Origin: Macrococcus capreoli
GTDB taxonomy: Bacteria; Bacillota; Bacilli; Staphylococcales; Staphylococcaceae
Reading direction: 5' to 3'
Length of the DNA stretch: 64,000 nucleotides
Assembly (NCBI RefSeq): GCF_025628935.1
Contig: NZ_JAOTIS010000011.1
Location: 36,409-100,408 of the forward strand
This document shows positions 18,811-32,954 of the stretch, in pieces. Made by a program: the position numbers and the translations under genes. The notes under the pieces are model-generated. The model made no database searches, was not told where the DNA came from, and saw only the letters and a program-made list of their open reading frames with translations. How positions within the stretch are numbered: the first letter of the stretch is position 1; each line of letters opens with the position of its first letter.

Positions 18811-19919
18811 TGAAATTAAAGTCACTATCCTTATCGCATTATAGGAATTATGAGCAAGCAACCTTAGCTTTCAATGACGAAGTGAATATATTAATAGGCA
18901 TTAACGCGCAAGGTAAGACAAACTTACTTGAAGCGATTTATTGCCTCGCTATGGCAAAAAGTCATAGAACTTCAAATGACAAAGAATTAATTACCTGGGG
19001 TGAGCAATACAGTCATATTGAAGGTGAGCTAGCTTATCGTCATGGTTCAATGCCATTATCACTCACGATTTCATCCAAAGGTAAAAAAGCAAAAGTAAAT
19101 CATTTAGAACAAAAGCGATTAACGGAATACATAGGACATATGAACGTCGTATTATTTGCGCCAGAAGATTTAAATTTAGTCAAAGGAAGCCCACAAATAA
19201 GAAGACGTTTTATTGATATGGAAATTGGACAAATATCAGCTGTTTATCTTAATGATTTATCTAACTTCCAGAGAATCCTCAAACAAAAGAATCATCATCT
19301 GAAACAGCTTAAGCTTACAGGTAATACGGATACAACAATGCTTGAAGTATTGAATGAACAATTTGCAGAATACGCTGTAAAGCTGACACAACGTCGTAAA
19401 TCGTTTATCGAAAAGCTTGAAGAACTCGCTTTACCCATTCATCAAGGTATTACGAAACAAAAAGAAAATTTAAAACTACATTATTTATCAAATCTTGAAT
19501 ATATCGAGCATACGGATGCAATGATCGCTGCATGTGTGGCATTGCTAAATAAAGAAAGTAAACGTGAAATTGAGCGTGCGCAAAGTCTTCATGGCCCGCA
19601 TCGAGATGATATTACATTTACTATTAATGATATTGATGTGCAGACTTATGGTTCTCAAGGACAACAACGCACGACCGCACTGTCTGTTAAGCTGGCAGAA
19701 ATAGAGCTGATTTATTTAGAAGTCGGTGAATATCCAATTCTATTGCTGGATGATGTTCTTTCGGAATTAGATGATCATAGACAAACACATTTGCTAACAA
19801 CAATTCAACATAAAGTTCAAACATTTGTAACGACAACATCAGTAGATGGTATTGAACATGAAACAATTAACAGAGCGAAATTATTTAATGTCTCTGATGG
19901 ACATATTTCGACTAACTAA
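18810..19919 (+). CDS. recF: DNA replication and repair protein RecF
   Basis: RecF is an SMC-like ATPase that loads RecA at gaps with RecO and RecR. Walker A is GINAQGKTN (about residues 29-37). The ABC-type signature region lies around [13 protein letters not shown], and the Walker B region is [11 protein letters not shown]. Length (369 residues) is normal. It overlaps yaaA by one base and is followed after a few bases by gyrB. Confidence 0.97.
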   Translation: MKLKSLSLSHYRNYEQATLAFNDEVNILIGINAQGKTNLLEAIYCLAMAKSHRTSNDKELITWGEQYSHIEGELAYRHGSMPLSLTISSKGKKAKVNHLEQKRLTEYIGHMNVVLFAPEDLNLVKGSPQIRRRFIDMEIGQISAVYLNDLSNFQRILKQKNHHLKQLKLTGNTDTTMLEVLNEQFAEYAVKLTQRRKSFIEKLEELALPIHQGITKQKENLKLHYLSNLEYIEHTDAMIAACVALLNKESKREIERAQSLHGPHRDDITFTINDIDVQTYGSQGQQRTTALSVKLAEIELIYLEVGEYPILLLDDVLSELDDHRQTHLLTTIQHKVQTFVTTTSVDGIEHETINRAKLFNVSDGHISTN

Positions 19920-19926
19920 AGGCTAG

Positions 19927-21849
<1,923 letters not shown>

Positions 21850-21876
21850 AGATAGTATTTTAAGGAGGCGCCATTT

Positions 21877-24540
21877 ATGGCTTTAGAACACGATTCAAAA
21901 CTACAGGATAGAAATATAACAAGTGAAATGAGAGAATCGTTTCTTGACTATGCGATGAGTGTTATCGTTTCACGTGCTTTACCTGACGTCCGTGACGGAA
22001 TGAAGCCTGTTCATCGTCGTATTTTGTACGGAATGAATAATATGGGGATGACGCCTGATAAGCCATATAAAAAGTCTGCGCGTATCGTTGGGGATGTTAT
22101 GGGTAAATATCATCCACACGGTGACTCATCAATTTATGAGGCAATGGTACGTATGGCACAGGATTTCAGTTATCGCTATATGCTAGTAGATGGTCAAGGA
22201 AACTTTGGTTCTATGGACGGAGACGGTGCGGCTGCAATGCGTTATACAGAAGCCCGTATGTCTAAGATTGCCATGGAATTAATGCGTGATATTAATAAAG
22301 ACACGATTGACTTCAAAGATAACTATGATGGTAACGAACGCGAACCAATTGTATTACCTTCAAGATTTCCGAACTTACTTGTGAATGGTGCATCTGGTAT
22401 TGCGGTAGGTATGGCAACAAACATTCCTCCACATAACTTAACAGAAGTCATTAATGGTGTATTAGAGTTAAGTAAGAATCCTGACATTTCAATTCCTGAA
22501 TTAATGGAATATATTCAAGGACCTGACTTCCCTACTGCAGGATTAATATTAGGACGCAGTGGTATTCGTCGTGCATATGAAACAGGACGAGGTTCTGTCA
22601 TTATGCGTGCGAAGACGTTAATTGAAACACGTCCGAATGGTAAAGAAACAATTATCGTTACAGAAATCCCGTACCAAGTGAATAAAGCACGCTTAGTTGA
22701 GAAGATTGCTGAGCTTGCGCGTGATAAAAAGGTTGACGGTATTACAGATTTACGCGATGAAACAAGTTTAAAAGAAGGTGTTCGTATCGTAATTGATGTT
22801 CGTCGTGATGCGAATGCGAACGTCATCTTGAATAATTTATATAAATTAACACCATTACAAACATCATTTGGTGTGAATATGTTAGCGCTTGTTGATGGAC
22901 AGCCGAAGACGCTAAATATTAAGCAGGCTATTTATCACTATTTAGAGCATCAAAAAGTTGTAGTAAGAAGAAGAACAGAATACAACTTAAAGAAAGCAGA
23001 AGATCGCGCGCATATTTTAGAAGGTTTACGTATTGCATTAGATCATATCGATGAGATTATTGCATTAATTCGTGGTTCTAAAAATGATGCTGAAGCTATG
23101 GAAGGCTTAATGGAGCAATTTAAGTTATCTGAGCGCCAGGCACAAGCAATTTTAGACATGCGTTTACGTCGTTTAACAGGTTTAGAACGTGATAAGATTG
23201 AAGCGGAATATTTAGAATTACTGAAATATATCGATGAGTTACGTGCGATATTAGCAGATGAAGAGAAGCTGCTTGAAATCATTCGTGAAGAATTGATTGA
23301 AATCCGCGATAAATACGGTGATGAACGCCGTACAGAAATCACTGCAGGCGGATTTGATCAGCTTGAAGATGAAGATTTAATTGATGAAGAGAATGTCGTA
23401 ATCACGTTAAGTCATAACAACTATATTAAACGTTTACCTGCGTCGACTTACCGTACTCAACACCGTGGTGGTCGTGGTGTGCAAGGTATGAATACGTTAG
23501 ATGAAGATTTTGTGAGTCAAATGGTGACAACGTCTACGCATGATAATGTATTATTCTTTACGAATAAAGGACGCGTATATAAAGTAAAAGGATATGAAAT
23601 TCCTGAGTTATCTCGTCAATCGAAAGGTATTCCAATCGTTAACGTACTCGAGCTGGATAAAGATGAGAAGATTAGTACGATGATTGCTGTGAAAGACTTA
23701 GAACGTGAAGATGCCTTTATTATCTTTGCAACGAAACAAGGTTTAATTAAACGTACGAGCCTATCACACTTTGCGCGTATTAACAAGAATGGTAAGATTG
23801 CGATTAACTTTAGAGAAGATGATGAACTGATTGCAGTCCGTTTAACGGATGGAAATAAACAATTAGTTATCGGTACGAAGAATGCTTCACTCATTCGTTT
23901 TGAAGAAGATAAATTGCGTCCACTTGGAAGAACAGCAGCCGGTGTGAAAGGTATTTCGTTGCGTGAAGGCGATGAAGTAATTGGACTTGACGTGATTGAA
24001 TCGAACGGCGAACATGAAGTATTAATTGTTACTGAGAATGGTTACGGTAAACGTACAACAGAATCTGAATACCGTATTTCTAATCGTGGCGGTAAAGGGA
24101 TTAAGACAGCAAGCATTACCGAGAAAAATGGTAATCTAGTATGTATCACAACGGTTAATGGTGATGAAGATATTATGATTGTGACGAATCAAGGTGTAGT
24201 CATTCGTTTAGATGTTGCCGAATTCTCTCAAAATGGTCGTTCAGCACAAGGTGTACGCTTAATTAAATTAGGTGAAGGACAACTTGTGGCGACTGTTGCT
24301 AAAGTTGAAAAAGAAGAAGATATTGAAGCCATTGATGCTGATAAAGCACCTGGAGAAGTTGTAGCAAAGCAAGAAACGACGTTAACTGATGAAGCTTTAG
24401 AAGAGCACAATGAAGAAATCGATACTGAAGCGGGACATGTTGTAGGTACAGTTGAAGAAGAAGATTACGAATCGAACAAAGATATTTTAGATAATAGTAA
24501 TTTTGATGATATTTTTGAAGAAGACAATGAAACAGAGTAG
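21877..24540 (+). CDS. gyrA: DNA gyrase subunit A
   Basis: Breakage-reunion subunit of gyrase, 887 residues. The active-site tyrosine is Tyr123 in AAMRYTEAR. The quinolone-resistance region reads [10 protein letters not shown] with Ser84 and Glu88, the residues found in susceptible staphylococci. Residue 102 is Met where S. aureus has Pro. The GyrA box ([13 protein letters not shown], about residue 530) and beta-propeller follow, and the last 70 residues are strongly acidic. A strong ribosome binding site (AAGGAGG) precedes the ATG. The terminator overlaps the stop codon. Confidence 0.97.
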   Translation: MALEHDSKLQDRNITSEMRESFLDYAMSVIVSRALPDVRDGMKPVHRRILYGMNNMGMTPDKPYKKSARIVGDVMGKYHPHGDSSIYEAMVRMAQDFSYRYMLVDGQGNFGSMDGDGAAAMRYTEARMSKIAMELMRDINKDTIDFKDNYDGNEREPIVLPSRFPNLLVNGASGIAVGMATNIPPHNLTEVINGVLELSKNPDISIPELMEYIQGPDFPTAGLILGRSGIRRAYETGRGSVIMRAKTLIETRPNGKETIIVTEIPYQVNKARLVEKIAELARDKKVDGITDLRDETSLKEGVRIVIDVRRDANANVILNNLYKLTPLQTSFGVNMLALVDGQPKTLNIKQAIYHYLEHQKVVVRRRTEYNLKKAEDRAHILEGLRIALDHIDEIIALIRGSKNDAEAMEGLMEQFKLSERQAQAILDMRLRRLTGLERDKIEAEYLELLKYIDELRAILADEEKLLEIIREELIEIRDKYGDERRTEITAGGFDQLEDEDLIDEENVVITLSHNNYIKRLPASTYRTQHRGGRGVQGMNTLDEDFVSQMVTTSTHDNVLFFTNKGRVYKVKGYEIPELSRQSKGIPIVNVLELDKDEKISTMIAVKDLEREDAFIIFATKQGLIKRTSLSHFARINKNGKIAINFREDDELIAVRLTDGNKQLVIGTKNASLIRFEEDKLRPLGRTAAGVKGISLREGDEVIGLDVIESNGEHEVLIVTENGYGKRTTESEYRISNRGGKGIKTASITEKNGNLVCITTVNGDEDIMIVTNQGVVIRLDVAEFSQNGRSAQGVRLIKLGEGQLVATVAKVEKEEDIEAIDADKAPGEVVAKQETTLTDEALEEHNEEIDTEAGHVVGTVEEEDYESNKDILDNSNFDDIFEEDNETE

Positions 24541-24564
24541 GCCATCAGGCTTACTCTGTTTTTT
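24532..24564 (+). terminator. terminator after gyrA
   Basis: ACAGAGTAGGCC pairs with GGCTTACTCTGT (one G-U pair) around a four-base loop, followed by six T residues. The stem includes the gyrA stop codon. Confidence 0.88.
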
Positions 24565-24572
24565 GATTGATG

Positions 24573-25385
24573 TTATTTCTCTTCTAATTGCTTCATCATA
24601 TATGGTAATTCATCAATAATACGACTTGCAGGCACTACATACATTTCTTGAGCGAGCTTATCGCCAATTAAACTATGAATATAAACAGCATGTTTAATGG
24701 CATCTTCTGAATGAAACTGCCCTAAGAAACTAGCAATTACACCTGCTAATGCATCTCCCATACCACCCGATGCCATTGCAGCATTGCCGACTGTAATCTT
24801 ATAATCACCACTCTTTAAATACAGTTCTGTTTCGTGTTTTTTCACGATAACATGTACGCCTAATTCATCGGCTTTCGCACGATTACGTTCTGGTGTTTGT
24901 TCTGCAATCGGTATACCACTTAGTCGTTCCCATTCCATTTGATGTGGTGTGAAGATGACATTACATTTCGGTAATGGATGTTTTAATTTACTTAATATTG
25001 TAATACCATCACCGTCAATTATGAGTATTTGATGTTCTTTTATATGTTGAAATAATATTGTGAGTACATTATTTCCCTGGAAATCAAGTCCAAGCCCTGG
25101 TCCTATTAATATACTATCAGCATTTTCAATTAACTTTGTGAGGCGTTTGATGTCATTAATGTCAGATACCATTGCTTCAGGACATCTTGAATGAAGAGCT
25201 GTATGATTTGACTGATGTGTCGCTACAGTTGTTAAGCCGCCACCACTATATACACATGCTCTAGCCGCCATCATGATTGATCCACCCATATTTTGATTGC
25301 CACCAATCAATAATATACGACCATAATCCCCTTTGTGTGAAACGAGTTTCCGTTTAGGGATTTGAATATTTTCAATGATTTCCAT
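24573..25385 (-). CDS. nnrD: ADP-dependent NAD(P)H-hydrate dehydratase
   Basis: Repairs hydrated NADH/NADPH (S-form) to the normal cofactor using ADP or ATP. The family signatures are GPGLG near residue 98, FTPHQMEWERL, and the C-terminal nucleotide-binding GNAAMASGGMGDALAG. Length is 270 residues, and the epimerase half (NnrE) is not fused, as usual in staphylococci. The inner ATG (25383-25385) was chosen because it sits seven bases after AAAGGAG. It is the only minus-strand gene between gyrA and serS and converges on gyrA. Confidence 0.92.
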   Translation of the reverse strand: MEIIENIQIPKRKLVSHKGDYGRILLIGGNQNMGGSIMMAARACVYSGGGLTTVATHQSNHTALHSRCPEAMVSDINDIKRLTKLIENADSILIGPGLGLDFQGNNVLTILFQHIKEHQILIIDGDGITILSKLKHPLPKCNVIFTPHQMEWERLSGIPIAEQTPERNRAKADELGVHVIVKKHETELYLKSGDYKITVGNAAMASGGMGDALAGVIASFLGQFHSEDAIKHAVYIHSLIGDKLAQEMYVVPASRIIDELPYMMKQLEEK

Positions 25386-25494
25386 GTTCATTCTCCTTTA
25401 ATATAATGGTGATATTATCTTAAAATAATATCATTAATTTTTTTCAATATAAATGATTGTCAATTCAGATAGTCCTATGATACTATAATAGCAA

Positions 25495-25728
25495 ATCAAA
25501 TAATACATTTGTCATTTGGGATAAGTAATGTTGAGACAATTGATAGAGACATAGTGGTTGGTGCAAACTATGATGTTGTATACATGAAATTCTACCCATA
25601 TATAAAGATTGGCAAACCGGTGATAAGCCGTTATGTAATGGAGTGAATAGTTAAACTTAGTTTATCTATTAATTAGGGTGGCAACGCGTAAATACCACGT
25701 CCCTTGTATAGGGATGTGGTATTTTTTT
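25495..25728 (+). promoter_or_regulatory. T-box riboswitch leader of serS
   Basis: The conserved T-box sequence AGGGTGGCAACGCG is at 25675-25688. It is followed by a terminator stem (AATACCACGTCCCT with AGGGATGTGGTATT) and T tract at 25691-25728, which competes with the antiterminator. A Stem I-like region lies upstream; TCT followed by A near 25595-25600 is a possible Ser (UCU) specifier. A promoter candidate is TTGTCA (25457-25462) with TACTAT or TATAAT at 25481-25489. Uncharged tRNA-Ser would switch on serS. Confidence 0.88.
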
Positions 25729-25760
25729 GTACCCGGAAATAATATTCAATATAAAAATAG

Positions 25761-27044
<1,284 letters not shown>

Positions 27045-27082
27045 TCACGAATAAAAATATAAAATGTTTAAAGTGTAGTTTT

Positions 27083-27119
27083 ACAAGGTATCTATAGAAT
27101 ATAGATACCTTGTTTTTTT
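27083..27119 (+). terminator. terminator after serS
   Basis: A perfect 14-bp stem (ACAAGGTATCTATA with TATAGATACCTTGT) with a GAA loop is followed by seven T residues. Confidence 0.9.
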
Positions 27120-27164
27120 ATCAAATCACTTATCGAAAGAAATTTAAAAATATATTTTTTATAC

Positions 27165-27200
27165 TTGCATATACTTAATATATCTGATATATTAAGTATA
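27165..27200 (+). promoter_or_regulatory. promoter embedded in a 31-bp palindrome upstream of the YceI gene
   Basis: TTGCAT (27165-27170), a 17-base spacer and TATATT (27188-27193) form a promoter. A perfect inverted repeat of 14-bp arms around CTG (27170-27200) covers the spacer and -10. This is the layout of a repressor operator; MarR-type redox or quinone sensors use AT-rich palindromes of this kind in staphylococci (inference). Confidence 0.65.
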
Positions 27201-27293
27201 TAAGTTAGGGATAAGGAATGATACAACATGTTTAAGAAGCTTTTCGGGAAAAACAAAGAAAATAAAACAAACAACGAAAGAGGTAATTTAACA

Positions 27294-27809
27294 ATGACAA
27301 ACTTTACATTAGACAATGCACATTCAAGCATCGATTTTTCAGTAAAACACATGATGGTTTCAAAAGTAAAAGGTGAATTTACTGAATTCACTTCAACTGT
27401 AACTGGCGATATTAATGATTTACCATCTTTAAATGTTACTGCAGCTGTTAAAGTGGATTCAATCGACACAAACAATGCGGATCGTGACGGTCATTTAAAA
27501 TCAGGAGATTTCTTTGATGTAGAACAATACCCAGAAATCACTTTCGTATCAAAATCAGTAACGAACAATTCAATTACAGGTGATTTAACAATTAAAGGTG
27601 TTACTAACGAAGAAACATTTGATTTAGAATTTAACGGTGTTCATAAAAATCCAATGTCAGGTGGAGACGTAACAGGCTTAGTTGTATCTGGTACAATCAA
27701 CCGTGAGAAATACGGTTTAACTTGGAACCAAGTATTAGAAACTGGCGGTGTAATGGTTGGTAAAGACATTAAATTCGAAGCTGGCGTTGAGTACGCAATC
27801 GAAGGTTAA
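27294..27809 (+). CDS. YceI family lipocalin-like protein
   Basis: A YceI-fold protein (171 residues) that probably binds an isoprenoid or similar lipid in a beta barrel. The N-terminal FTLDNAHSSIDFSVKHMM, the SGDFFDVEQYPEITF and LTIKGVT segments are all family motifs. No signal peptide is visible, so it is probably cytosolic, as in staphylococci. The ATG at 27294 follows AGAGG and gives the standard length. An in-frame ATG at 27228 after AAGGA would add a basic 22-residue N-terminus (MFKKLFGKNKENK) and cannot be excluded. Confidence 0.88.
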   Translation: MTNFTLDNAHSSIDFSVKHMMVSKVKGEFTEFTSTVTGDINDLPSLNVTAAVKVDSIDTNNADRDGHLKSGDFFDVEQYPEITFVSKSVTNNSITGDLTIKGVTNEETFDLEFNGVHKNPMSGGDVTGLVVSGTINREKYGLTWNQVLETGGVMVGKDIKFEAGVEYAIEG

Positions 27810-27821
27810 TATAATTTTTTT

Positions 27822-27851
27822 AGACTATCCTGAATGGGGTAGTCTTTTTTT
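27822..27851 (+). terminator. terminator after the YceI gene
   Basis: AGACTATCC pairs with GGGTAGTCT around a short loop (one G-U pair) and is followed by seven T residues. Confidence 0.85.
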
Positions 27852-27875
27852 GTTTTTGAAGAAAAGATACATACA

Positions 27876-27904
27876 TTGAGGTATTCTATGTAAAGTTGTA
27901 AAAT
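27876..27904 (+). promoter_or_regulatory. promoter of yybS-gdpP-rplI-dnaB
   Basis: TTGAGG (27876-27881), 17-base spacer and TAAAAT (27899-27904) lie 40 bp upstream of the yybS ATG. Confidence 0.55.
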
Positions 27905-27943
27905 AGAGTAGTTATAGAAATATTTTTTAGAAAGTGAGATTTT

Positions 27944-28864
27944 ATGTTGAAAATAGATTTAAGTAAAACCGTTATCGTCACAATCATTATGATGATGATA
28001 ACATTCTTGATAAATATCGTGCCGTCTTTGGTAATATTTATCGCGCCATTTTTATTGTTACCCACTGCGTATTTATATTGCAAATCACGTAATGGCTATT
28101 ATGTCATGAGTGTAATCGTCATTCTAGTCACCCTATTTTTGTCGATATTTACGATGCAAGTCATGATGGGTGCGATATTTGCTGGATATATCACTGGGCA
28201 GTTATTAATTGAAAGAGCATCAAAAGAACGCATATTATATATATTGACGGTGTTCTATAGTATTTATACTTTATTATCAATTATATTCCTTCAAATCACG
28301 GGTTTCCTGCCGAAAGTAGAATCTTGGTTTAAGCCAACGTTGAAACTATATAATGAGTATTTGTCTACAGGGATTCAAGATGGTACAATATCGCAATCGC
28401 AGTTAGAAATGTTTAATTTAAGTATGGATGCTATGTTGAAACAAGTACCGGGTATCATGATATTTATGCTATTTTTATTAGTGTTATTACAGATCACAAT
28501 CACATTACCGTTACTTCGTAATTTCAAAATAGCGACACCTAATTTTAGACCATTATATTCATGGCAATTACCTAGAACATTATTAATCTTATATGTCGTT
28601 GCTGTAGTGATTCAATTGAGTATTGGAGATACAGATTATGTTCTTTTAGGAGTCGTGATAAACTTAAGATATGTTTTAGAGTGGTTATTATTTATACAAG
28701 GTTTATCTTTATTTCACTTTTTTATGAGAGTGAGAAAGACACATCCAGTATTAAATGTATTTATTTTCTTTATCGCCTTCATTTATGCACCAATTACACA
28801 ACTTTTCGGCATTATTGATTTGATGGTAAACTTAAAGAAAAGAATTCCTGGAAAGAAAAAGTAA
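27944..28864 (+). CDS. yybS: DUF2232 membrane protein YybS
   Basis: A 306-residue polytopic membrane protein with about eight hydrophobic segments, of the DUF2232/YybS family. It is found directly upstream of gdpP in most Bacilli. It has no assigned function; the neighbourhood ties it to c-di-AMP homeostasis only by association. The C-terminal region is basic (KKRIPGKKK). It is 24 bp upstream of gdpP and likely co-transcribed. Confidence 0.88.
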   Translation: MLKIDLSKTVIVTIIMMMITFLINIVPSLVIFIAPFLLLPTAYLYCKSRNGYYVMSVIVILVTLFLSIFTMQVMMGAIFAGYITGQLLIERASKERILYILTVFYSIYTLLSIIFLQITGFLPKVESWFKPTLKLYNEYLSTGIQDGTISQSQLEMFNLSMDAMLKQVPGIMIFMLFLLVLLQITITLPLLRNFKIATPNFRPLYSWQLPRTLLILYVVAVVIQLSIGDTDYVLLGVVINLRYVLEWLLFIQGLSLFHFFMRVRKTHPVLNVFIFFIAFIYAPITQLFGIIDLMVNLKKRIPGKKK

Positions 28865-28888
28865 TTAATAATTGAATGAGGTGTCACA

Positions 28889-30859
28889 ATGAATAGGAAG
28901 TACAATAAGCAAACATTAGTTATGCCATTTATTGTTATGTGTATCGCTGCATTTATTGTTACTGGGATACTGTATACGGTTCACCCGATGACAGCATTAG
29001 TGACGTTCGGCATACTAATGGTCATTACATGCGTCAGTCTTTTCTATTTGAGACATGGCATTAGACAGAATGAAACATATATTGCAAACCTTTCAACGTC
29101 GATTGATCGTGGAAAACGCTATGCAATTAGTGAATTACCAATTGGTGTCATATTATTAGATGAGAATGAACATATTGAATGGCATAACCATTTTATTAAC
29201 GATAAAATCACCGTGCCGCTAATATCTGAATCAATTCATGATGTATTCCCAAATTTGTTAAATCAGTTTAAGAATACGAGTATTAAAGAAACGACTGCTG
29301 TATTTGAGCACTATAAGTTTAAAGTGAACTATGCGGATGCGAATAATATTCTGTATTTCTTTGATATTACGGATAAAATCGAAACAGAGGCACTCTATGA
29401 AGAAAGTAAGCCAATCATCGGTATATTATTCTTAGATAACTTTGATGAAATTACACAAAATATGGCGGATGCACAACGTACAAAGATTAATAGTATGATG
29501 TCTACAGAAATCAACAAATGGGCTGAAGAAAATAATGTTTACATTAAACGTTATCAATCTGATCAATATATGATGTTTTTTAACCAGAAGATATTACATC
29601 AAATTGAAGAAACGAAATTTAATTTGTTAGATAATATCCGAGATAAAAGTCGTGAAATCAAGACACATATTACATTAAGTATTGGTATAGGTGAGGGTAG
29701 CGAAAACTTATTGGATTTAGGGACGCTAGCACAGTCAAGTTTAGATTTAGCGCTAGGCCGCGGTGGTGACCAGGTGGCCATTAAAAATATGAATGGTAAT
29801 GTACGTTTTTATGGTGGAAAGACAGATCCAATGGAAAAACGTACACGCGTACGTGCGCGTGTTATCTCTCATGCATTACGCGATATTTTAATTGAAGGCG
29901 ATAACGTCATTATTATGGGACATAAACGACCGGATATGGATGCTATTGGTGCTGCCATTGGTGTTGCACGTTTCGCTAAAATGAATAATTTAAAGGCCAA
30001 TATTATCTTAAATAATCATGATGTAGATGATACACTGTCACGCGTCATGGCTGAAATTGCTGAGAAGCCTGAATTAGACGAAATCTTTATTTCATCTGAA
30101 GAAGCATGGAATATGATGACGAAGAAGACGACTTTAGTGATAGTGGATACGCATAAACCGGAAATGGTGATTGATGAAAGTATATTAAATAAAGCATACC
30201 GAAAAGTTGTCATTGACCATCATCGACGTGGAGAATCATTTATTGAAAGCCCATTACTCGTATACATGGAACAATATGCAAGTTCAACAGCAGAGTTAGT
30301 GACAGAGTTATTAGAATATCAACCAACTGAGCATAAGTTGACGCGTTTAGAAGCGACAGTAATGCTTGCGGGTATTATTGTGGATACGCGTAACTTTACA
30401 TTGAGAACAGGTTCTCGTACATTTGATGCGGCGAGTTTCTTAAGGAACCACGGTGCAGATACGATTCTTTGTCAACATTTCTTAAAGGATGATATTGAAA
30501 CGTATATTAAACGCTCTGAGATTATACGTACAGTCCAACTGTCGGATAATGGTATTGCTATTGCGCATGGACCGGTTGGAGAAGTTGTTCATCCAGTAAT
30601 TGTAGCCCAGGCAGCAGATGAACTACTTGGTATCGAAGGTGTCGAAGCATCATTTGTAGTAGCAGAGAGAAAAGAGAATGTGATTGGCATTTCTGCCCGA
30701 TCATTAGGGGAAATTAATGTTCAACTCGTTATGGAAAGCATGGGTGGTGGCGGTCACTTATCGAATGCTGCTACACAGCTTGAGAACATGACGATCGATG
30801 AAGCGATACAATATTTACAACAAACAATACAAGCACAAGAAGAAGGAGACGAACAATAA
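28889..30859 (+). CDS. gdpP: cyclic-di-AMP phosphodiesterase GdpP
   Basis: GdpP hydrolyses c-di-AMP and so controls osmotic and cell-wall homeostasis; its loss gives beta-lactam tolerance in staphylococci (known). The 656-residue protein has two N-terminal membrane helices (about residues 10-55), a PAS region, a degenerate GGDEF domain, then the DHH/DHHA1 catalytic domain with [22 protein letters not shown] and DHHRRG motifs and the C-terminal [10 protein letters not shown]. All catalytic motifs are intact. The stop codon overlaps the rplI start. Confidence 0.96.
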   Translation: MNRKYNKQTLVMPFIVMCIAAFIVTGILYTVHPMTALVTFGILMVITCVSLFYLRHGIRQNETYIANLSTSIDRGKRYAISELPIGVILLDENEHIEWHNHFINDKITVPLISESIHDVFPNLLNQFKNTSIKETTAVFEHYKFKVNYADANNILYFFDITDKIETEALYEESKPIIGILFLDNFDEITQNMADAQRTKINSMMSTEINKWAEENNVYIKRYQSDQYMMFFNQKILHQIEETKFNLLDNIRDKSREIKTHITLSIGIGEGSENLLDLGTLAQSSLDLALGRGGDQVAIKNMNGNVRFYGGKTDPMEKRTRVRARVISHALRDILIEGDNVIIMGHKRPDMDAIGAAIGVARFAKMNNLKANIILNNHDVDDTLSRVMAEIAEKPELDEIFISSEEAWNMMTKKTTLVIVDTHKPEMVIDESILNKAYRKVVIDHHRRGESFIESPLLVYMEQYASSTAELVTELLEYQPTEHKLTRLEATVMLAGIIVDTRNFTLRTGSRTFDAASFLRNHGADTILCQHFLKDDIETYIKRSEIIRTVQLSDNGIAIAHGPVGEVVHPVIVAQAADELLGIEGVEASFVVAERKENVIGISARSLGEINVQLVMESMGGGGHLSNAATQLENMTIDEAIQYLQQTIQAQEEGDEQ

Positions 30860-31305
30860 TGAAAGTAATATTTACACAAGATGTTAAAGGTAAAGGTAAA
30901 AAAGGTGAAGTTAAAGAAGTACCTGTAGGTTATGCGAACAATTTCTTATTAAAAAATAAATATGCTGTTGAAGCAACACCAGGTAACTTAAAGCAATTAG
31001 AAGCTCAAAAGAAACGTGTTGAATTAGATAAGCAACATGAATTAGAAGAAGCGGAAAACTTAAAAGTAAAATTAGAAGCTTTAGAAGTGAAAGTTACTGC
31101 GAAATCTGGAGAAGGTGGTCGTTTATTCGGTTCAGTAAATTCTAAACAAGTTGCAGAAGCATTAAATAAACAACACGGTATTAAATTAGATAAAAGAAAA
31201 ATGGATTTACATGATGGTATTCGTAGCTTAGGTTATACGAACGTGCCAGTTAAGTTACACAACAAAGTAACAGGCACTTTAAAAGTACATGTAACTACAG
31301 AATAA
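30859..31305 (+). CDS. rplI: 50S ribosomal protein L9
   Basis: L9 (148 residues) binds 23S rRNA near the L1 stalk. The N-terminal rRNA-binding domain ([19 protein letters not shown]) is joined by a long charged helix to the C-terminal domain with the [16 protein letters not shown] segment. It overlaps the gdpP stop by one base, and its ribosome binding site (AGAAGGAG) is inside gdpP. The gdpP-rplI-dnaB order is standard for Bacilli. Confidence 0.97.
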   Translation: MKVIFTQDVKGKGKKGEVKEVPVGYANNFLLKNKYAVEATPGNLKQLEAQKKRVELDKQHELEEAENLKVKLEALEVKVTAKSGEGGRLFGSVNSKQVAEALNKQHGIKLDKRKMDLHDGIRSLGYTNVPVKLHNKVTGTLKVHVTTE

Positions 31306-31325
31306 TAGTATTCGAGGAGGATAAT

Positions 31326-32723
31326 ATGTCAGATTATCTTGAAGGTAAGAAACTACCCTTTAATTTAATAGCGGAGCAATCTGTATTAGGTGCTATCTTT
31401 ATTGATAATGAAGTATTATCTTCTGTACTTGAAACATTATTGCCGCTACATTTTTATAGACAAAGCCATCAAAACATATTCCAGGCAATGCTCACATTAT
31501 CAGAGCGTAATGATGTTGTCGATATTATTACGGTCATGAATCAAATGACACAAGATGGTACGCTCGAGGCAAGTGGCGGTGAAATGTATTTAATTGAACT
31601 GTCGGAGAAAGTACCTACTGCAAGAAACGTTGATTTTTATGTAGATATCGTTTATCGTGATGCGATTAAACGACGATTAATCCATGTTGCAGATAGTATT
31701 GTTGAAGATGGTTATAATGAATCGCTTGATTTAGAAACATTATTATCAGATGCTGAAAAGCGTATTATGGAAGTTTCAACGAACCGTGGTGCGGATGGTT
31801 TTAAAGAAATTAAAGATGTGTTAACGGAAGTATTTAATAACGCAGAAGAGCTGGATAATAATAAAGGCCAAACACCAGGTATACCAACTGGATATAGAGA
31901 TTTAGATCAAATGACGGCTGGATTTAACCGCAATGATTTAATTATTATTGCAGCCCGTCCATCTGTAGGTAAGACGGCATTTGCCTTAAATATAGCAACA
32001 CAAGTTGCTACGAATGATACACCATATACGGTTGCAATATTTAGTCTTGAGATGGGGGCCGATCAATTAGCGACGCGTATGATTTGTAGTACGGGAAATG
32101 TTGATTCGAATAAGCTCCGTACGGGTCAAATGGATAGTGAAGACTGGAATCGATTTACTGTAGCAGTTGGTAAATTATCTCGAACAAATATTTATATTGA
32201 TGATACACCAGGGATTAGAATTACAGATATTCGTTCAAAATGTCGACGACTGCATCAAGAGCATGGTTTAGATATGATATTAATTGATTATCTTCAATTA
32301 ATACAAGGTTCTGGAGGACGTTCAAGTGAGAATCGCCAACAAGAAGTATCTGAAATCTCACGTATGTTAAAGGCACTAGCACGTGAATTAAAGTGCCCTG
32401 TTATCGCATTATCACAATTATCTCGTGGAGTAGAACAACGACAAGATAAACGTCCGATGATGAGTGATATTCGTGAATCTGGATCGATTGAGCAGGACGC
32501 AGATATTGTGGCATTCCTTTACCGTGATGACTACTATAACCGTGGTCAAGGGGAAGATGGAGATGATGCAGAAATAGACGCAGGTGCACAAGATGAAAAT
32601 GGTGAAATCGAAATTATTATTGCGAAACAGCGTAATGGCCCGACGGGTACTGTAAAGCTTCACTTCTTAAAGCAATATAACAAATTTACAGATATTGATT
32701 ATGTACATGCAAATATGGTTTAA
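31326..32723 (+). CDS. dnaB: replicative DNA helicase (DnaB type)
   Basis: Hexameric fork helicase (named DnaC in Bacillus). An N-terminal domain (about residues 1-150) that contacts primase precedes the RecA-like domain with Walker A ARPSVGKTAFALN near residue 215, Walker B MILIDYLQLIQG and the arginine-finger region. Length is 465 residues. No intein is visible. GGAGG precedes the ATG, and a long terminator follows. Confidence 0.97.
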   Translation: MSDYLEGKKLPFNLIAEQSVLGAIFIDNEVLSSVLETLLPLHFYRQSHQNIFQAMLTLSERNDVVDIITVMNQMTQDGTLEASGGEMYLIELSEKVPTARNVDFYVDIVYRDAIKRRLIHVADSIVEDGYNESLDLETLLSDAEKRIMEVSTNRGADGFKEIKDVLTEVFNNAEELDNNKGQTPGIPTGYRDLDQMTAGFNRNDLIIIAARPSVGKTAFALNIATQVATNDTPYTVAIFSLEMGADQLATRMICSTGNVDSNKLRTGQMDSEDWNRFTVAVGKLSRTNIYIDDTPGIRITDIRSKCRRLHQEHGLDMILIDYLQLIQGSGGRSSENRQQEVSEISRMLKALARELKCPVIALSQLSRGVEQRQDKRPMMSDIRESGSIEQDADIVAFLYRDDYYNRGQGEDGDDAEIDAGAQDENGEIEIIIAKQRNGPTGTVKLHFLKQYNKFTDIDYVHANMV

Positions 32724-32774
32724 TAAAAACACGTACTTTATTTTTTGTATTTAAAATAAAGTACGTGTTTTTAT
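32723..32774 (+). terminator. long terminator hairpin after dnaB
   Basis: A perfect stem of about 22 bp (core AAAACACGTACTTTATTTT) with an eight-base loop starts at the dnaB stop codon and ends in T residues. The rest of the gap to 32950 is AT-rich with no recognisable feature. Confidence 0.88.
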
Positions 32775-32954
32775 GTGAAAGTGATGCGCGTATTATAGGA
32801 ATGTATGGAATAATTTTTTAGTTTGTTGAATATTTTTTTGAATATATATCACGAATTATTAAATAATAAGTTACAAAATAAAAGTTTTTATACACTTGCA
32901 CATGAATAAACTTATAAATCCTTATTTAAAAGCATATAATATTGTATATTTATT

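Noticed and set aside
21966..21981. parS-like CGTTTCACGTGCTTTA inside gyrA, and similar half-matches at about 1870, 2855 and 4490
   Set aside because: They keep only 10 to 11 of the 16 parS positions, and the gyrA copy is explained by the conserved VSRAL codons. I found no full TGTTTCACGTGAAACA by eye; a weight-matrix scan would be needed.
22515..24410. Several long minus-strand reading frames opposite gyrA (and one opposite gyrB, 20985-21380)
   Set aside because: They are mirror frames of highly expressed conserved genes, lack ribosome binding sites, and encode Ser/Ile/Arg-rich nonsense.
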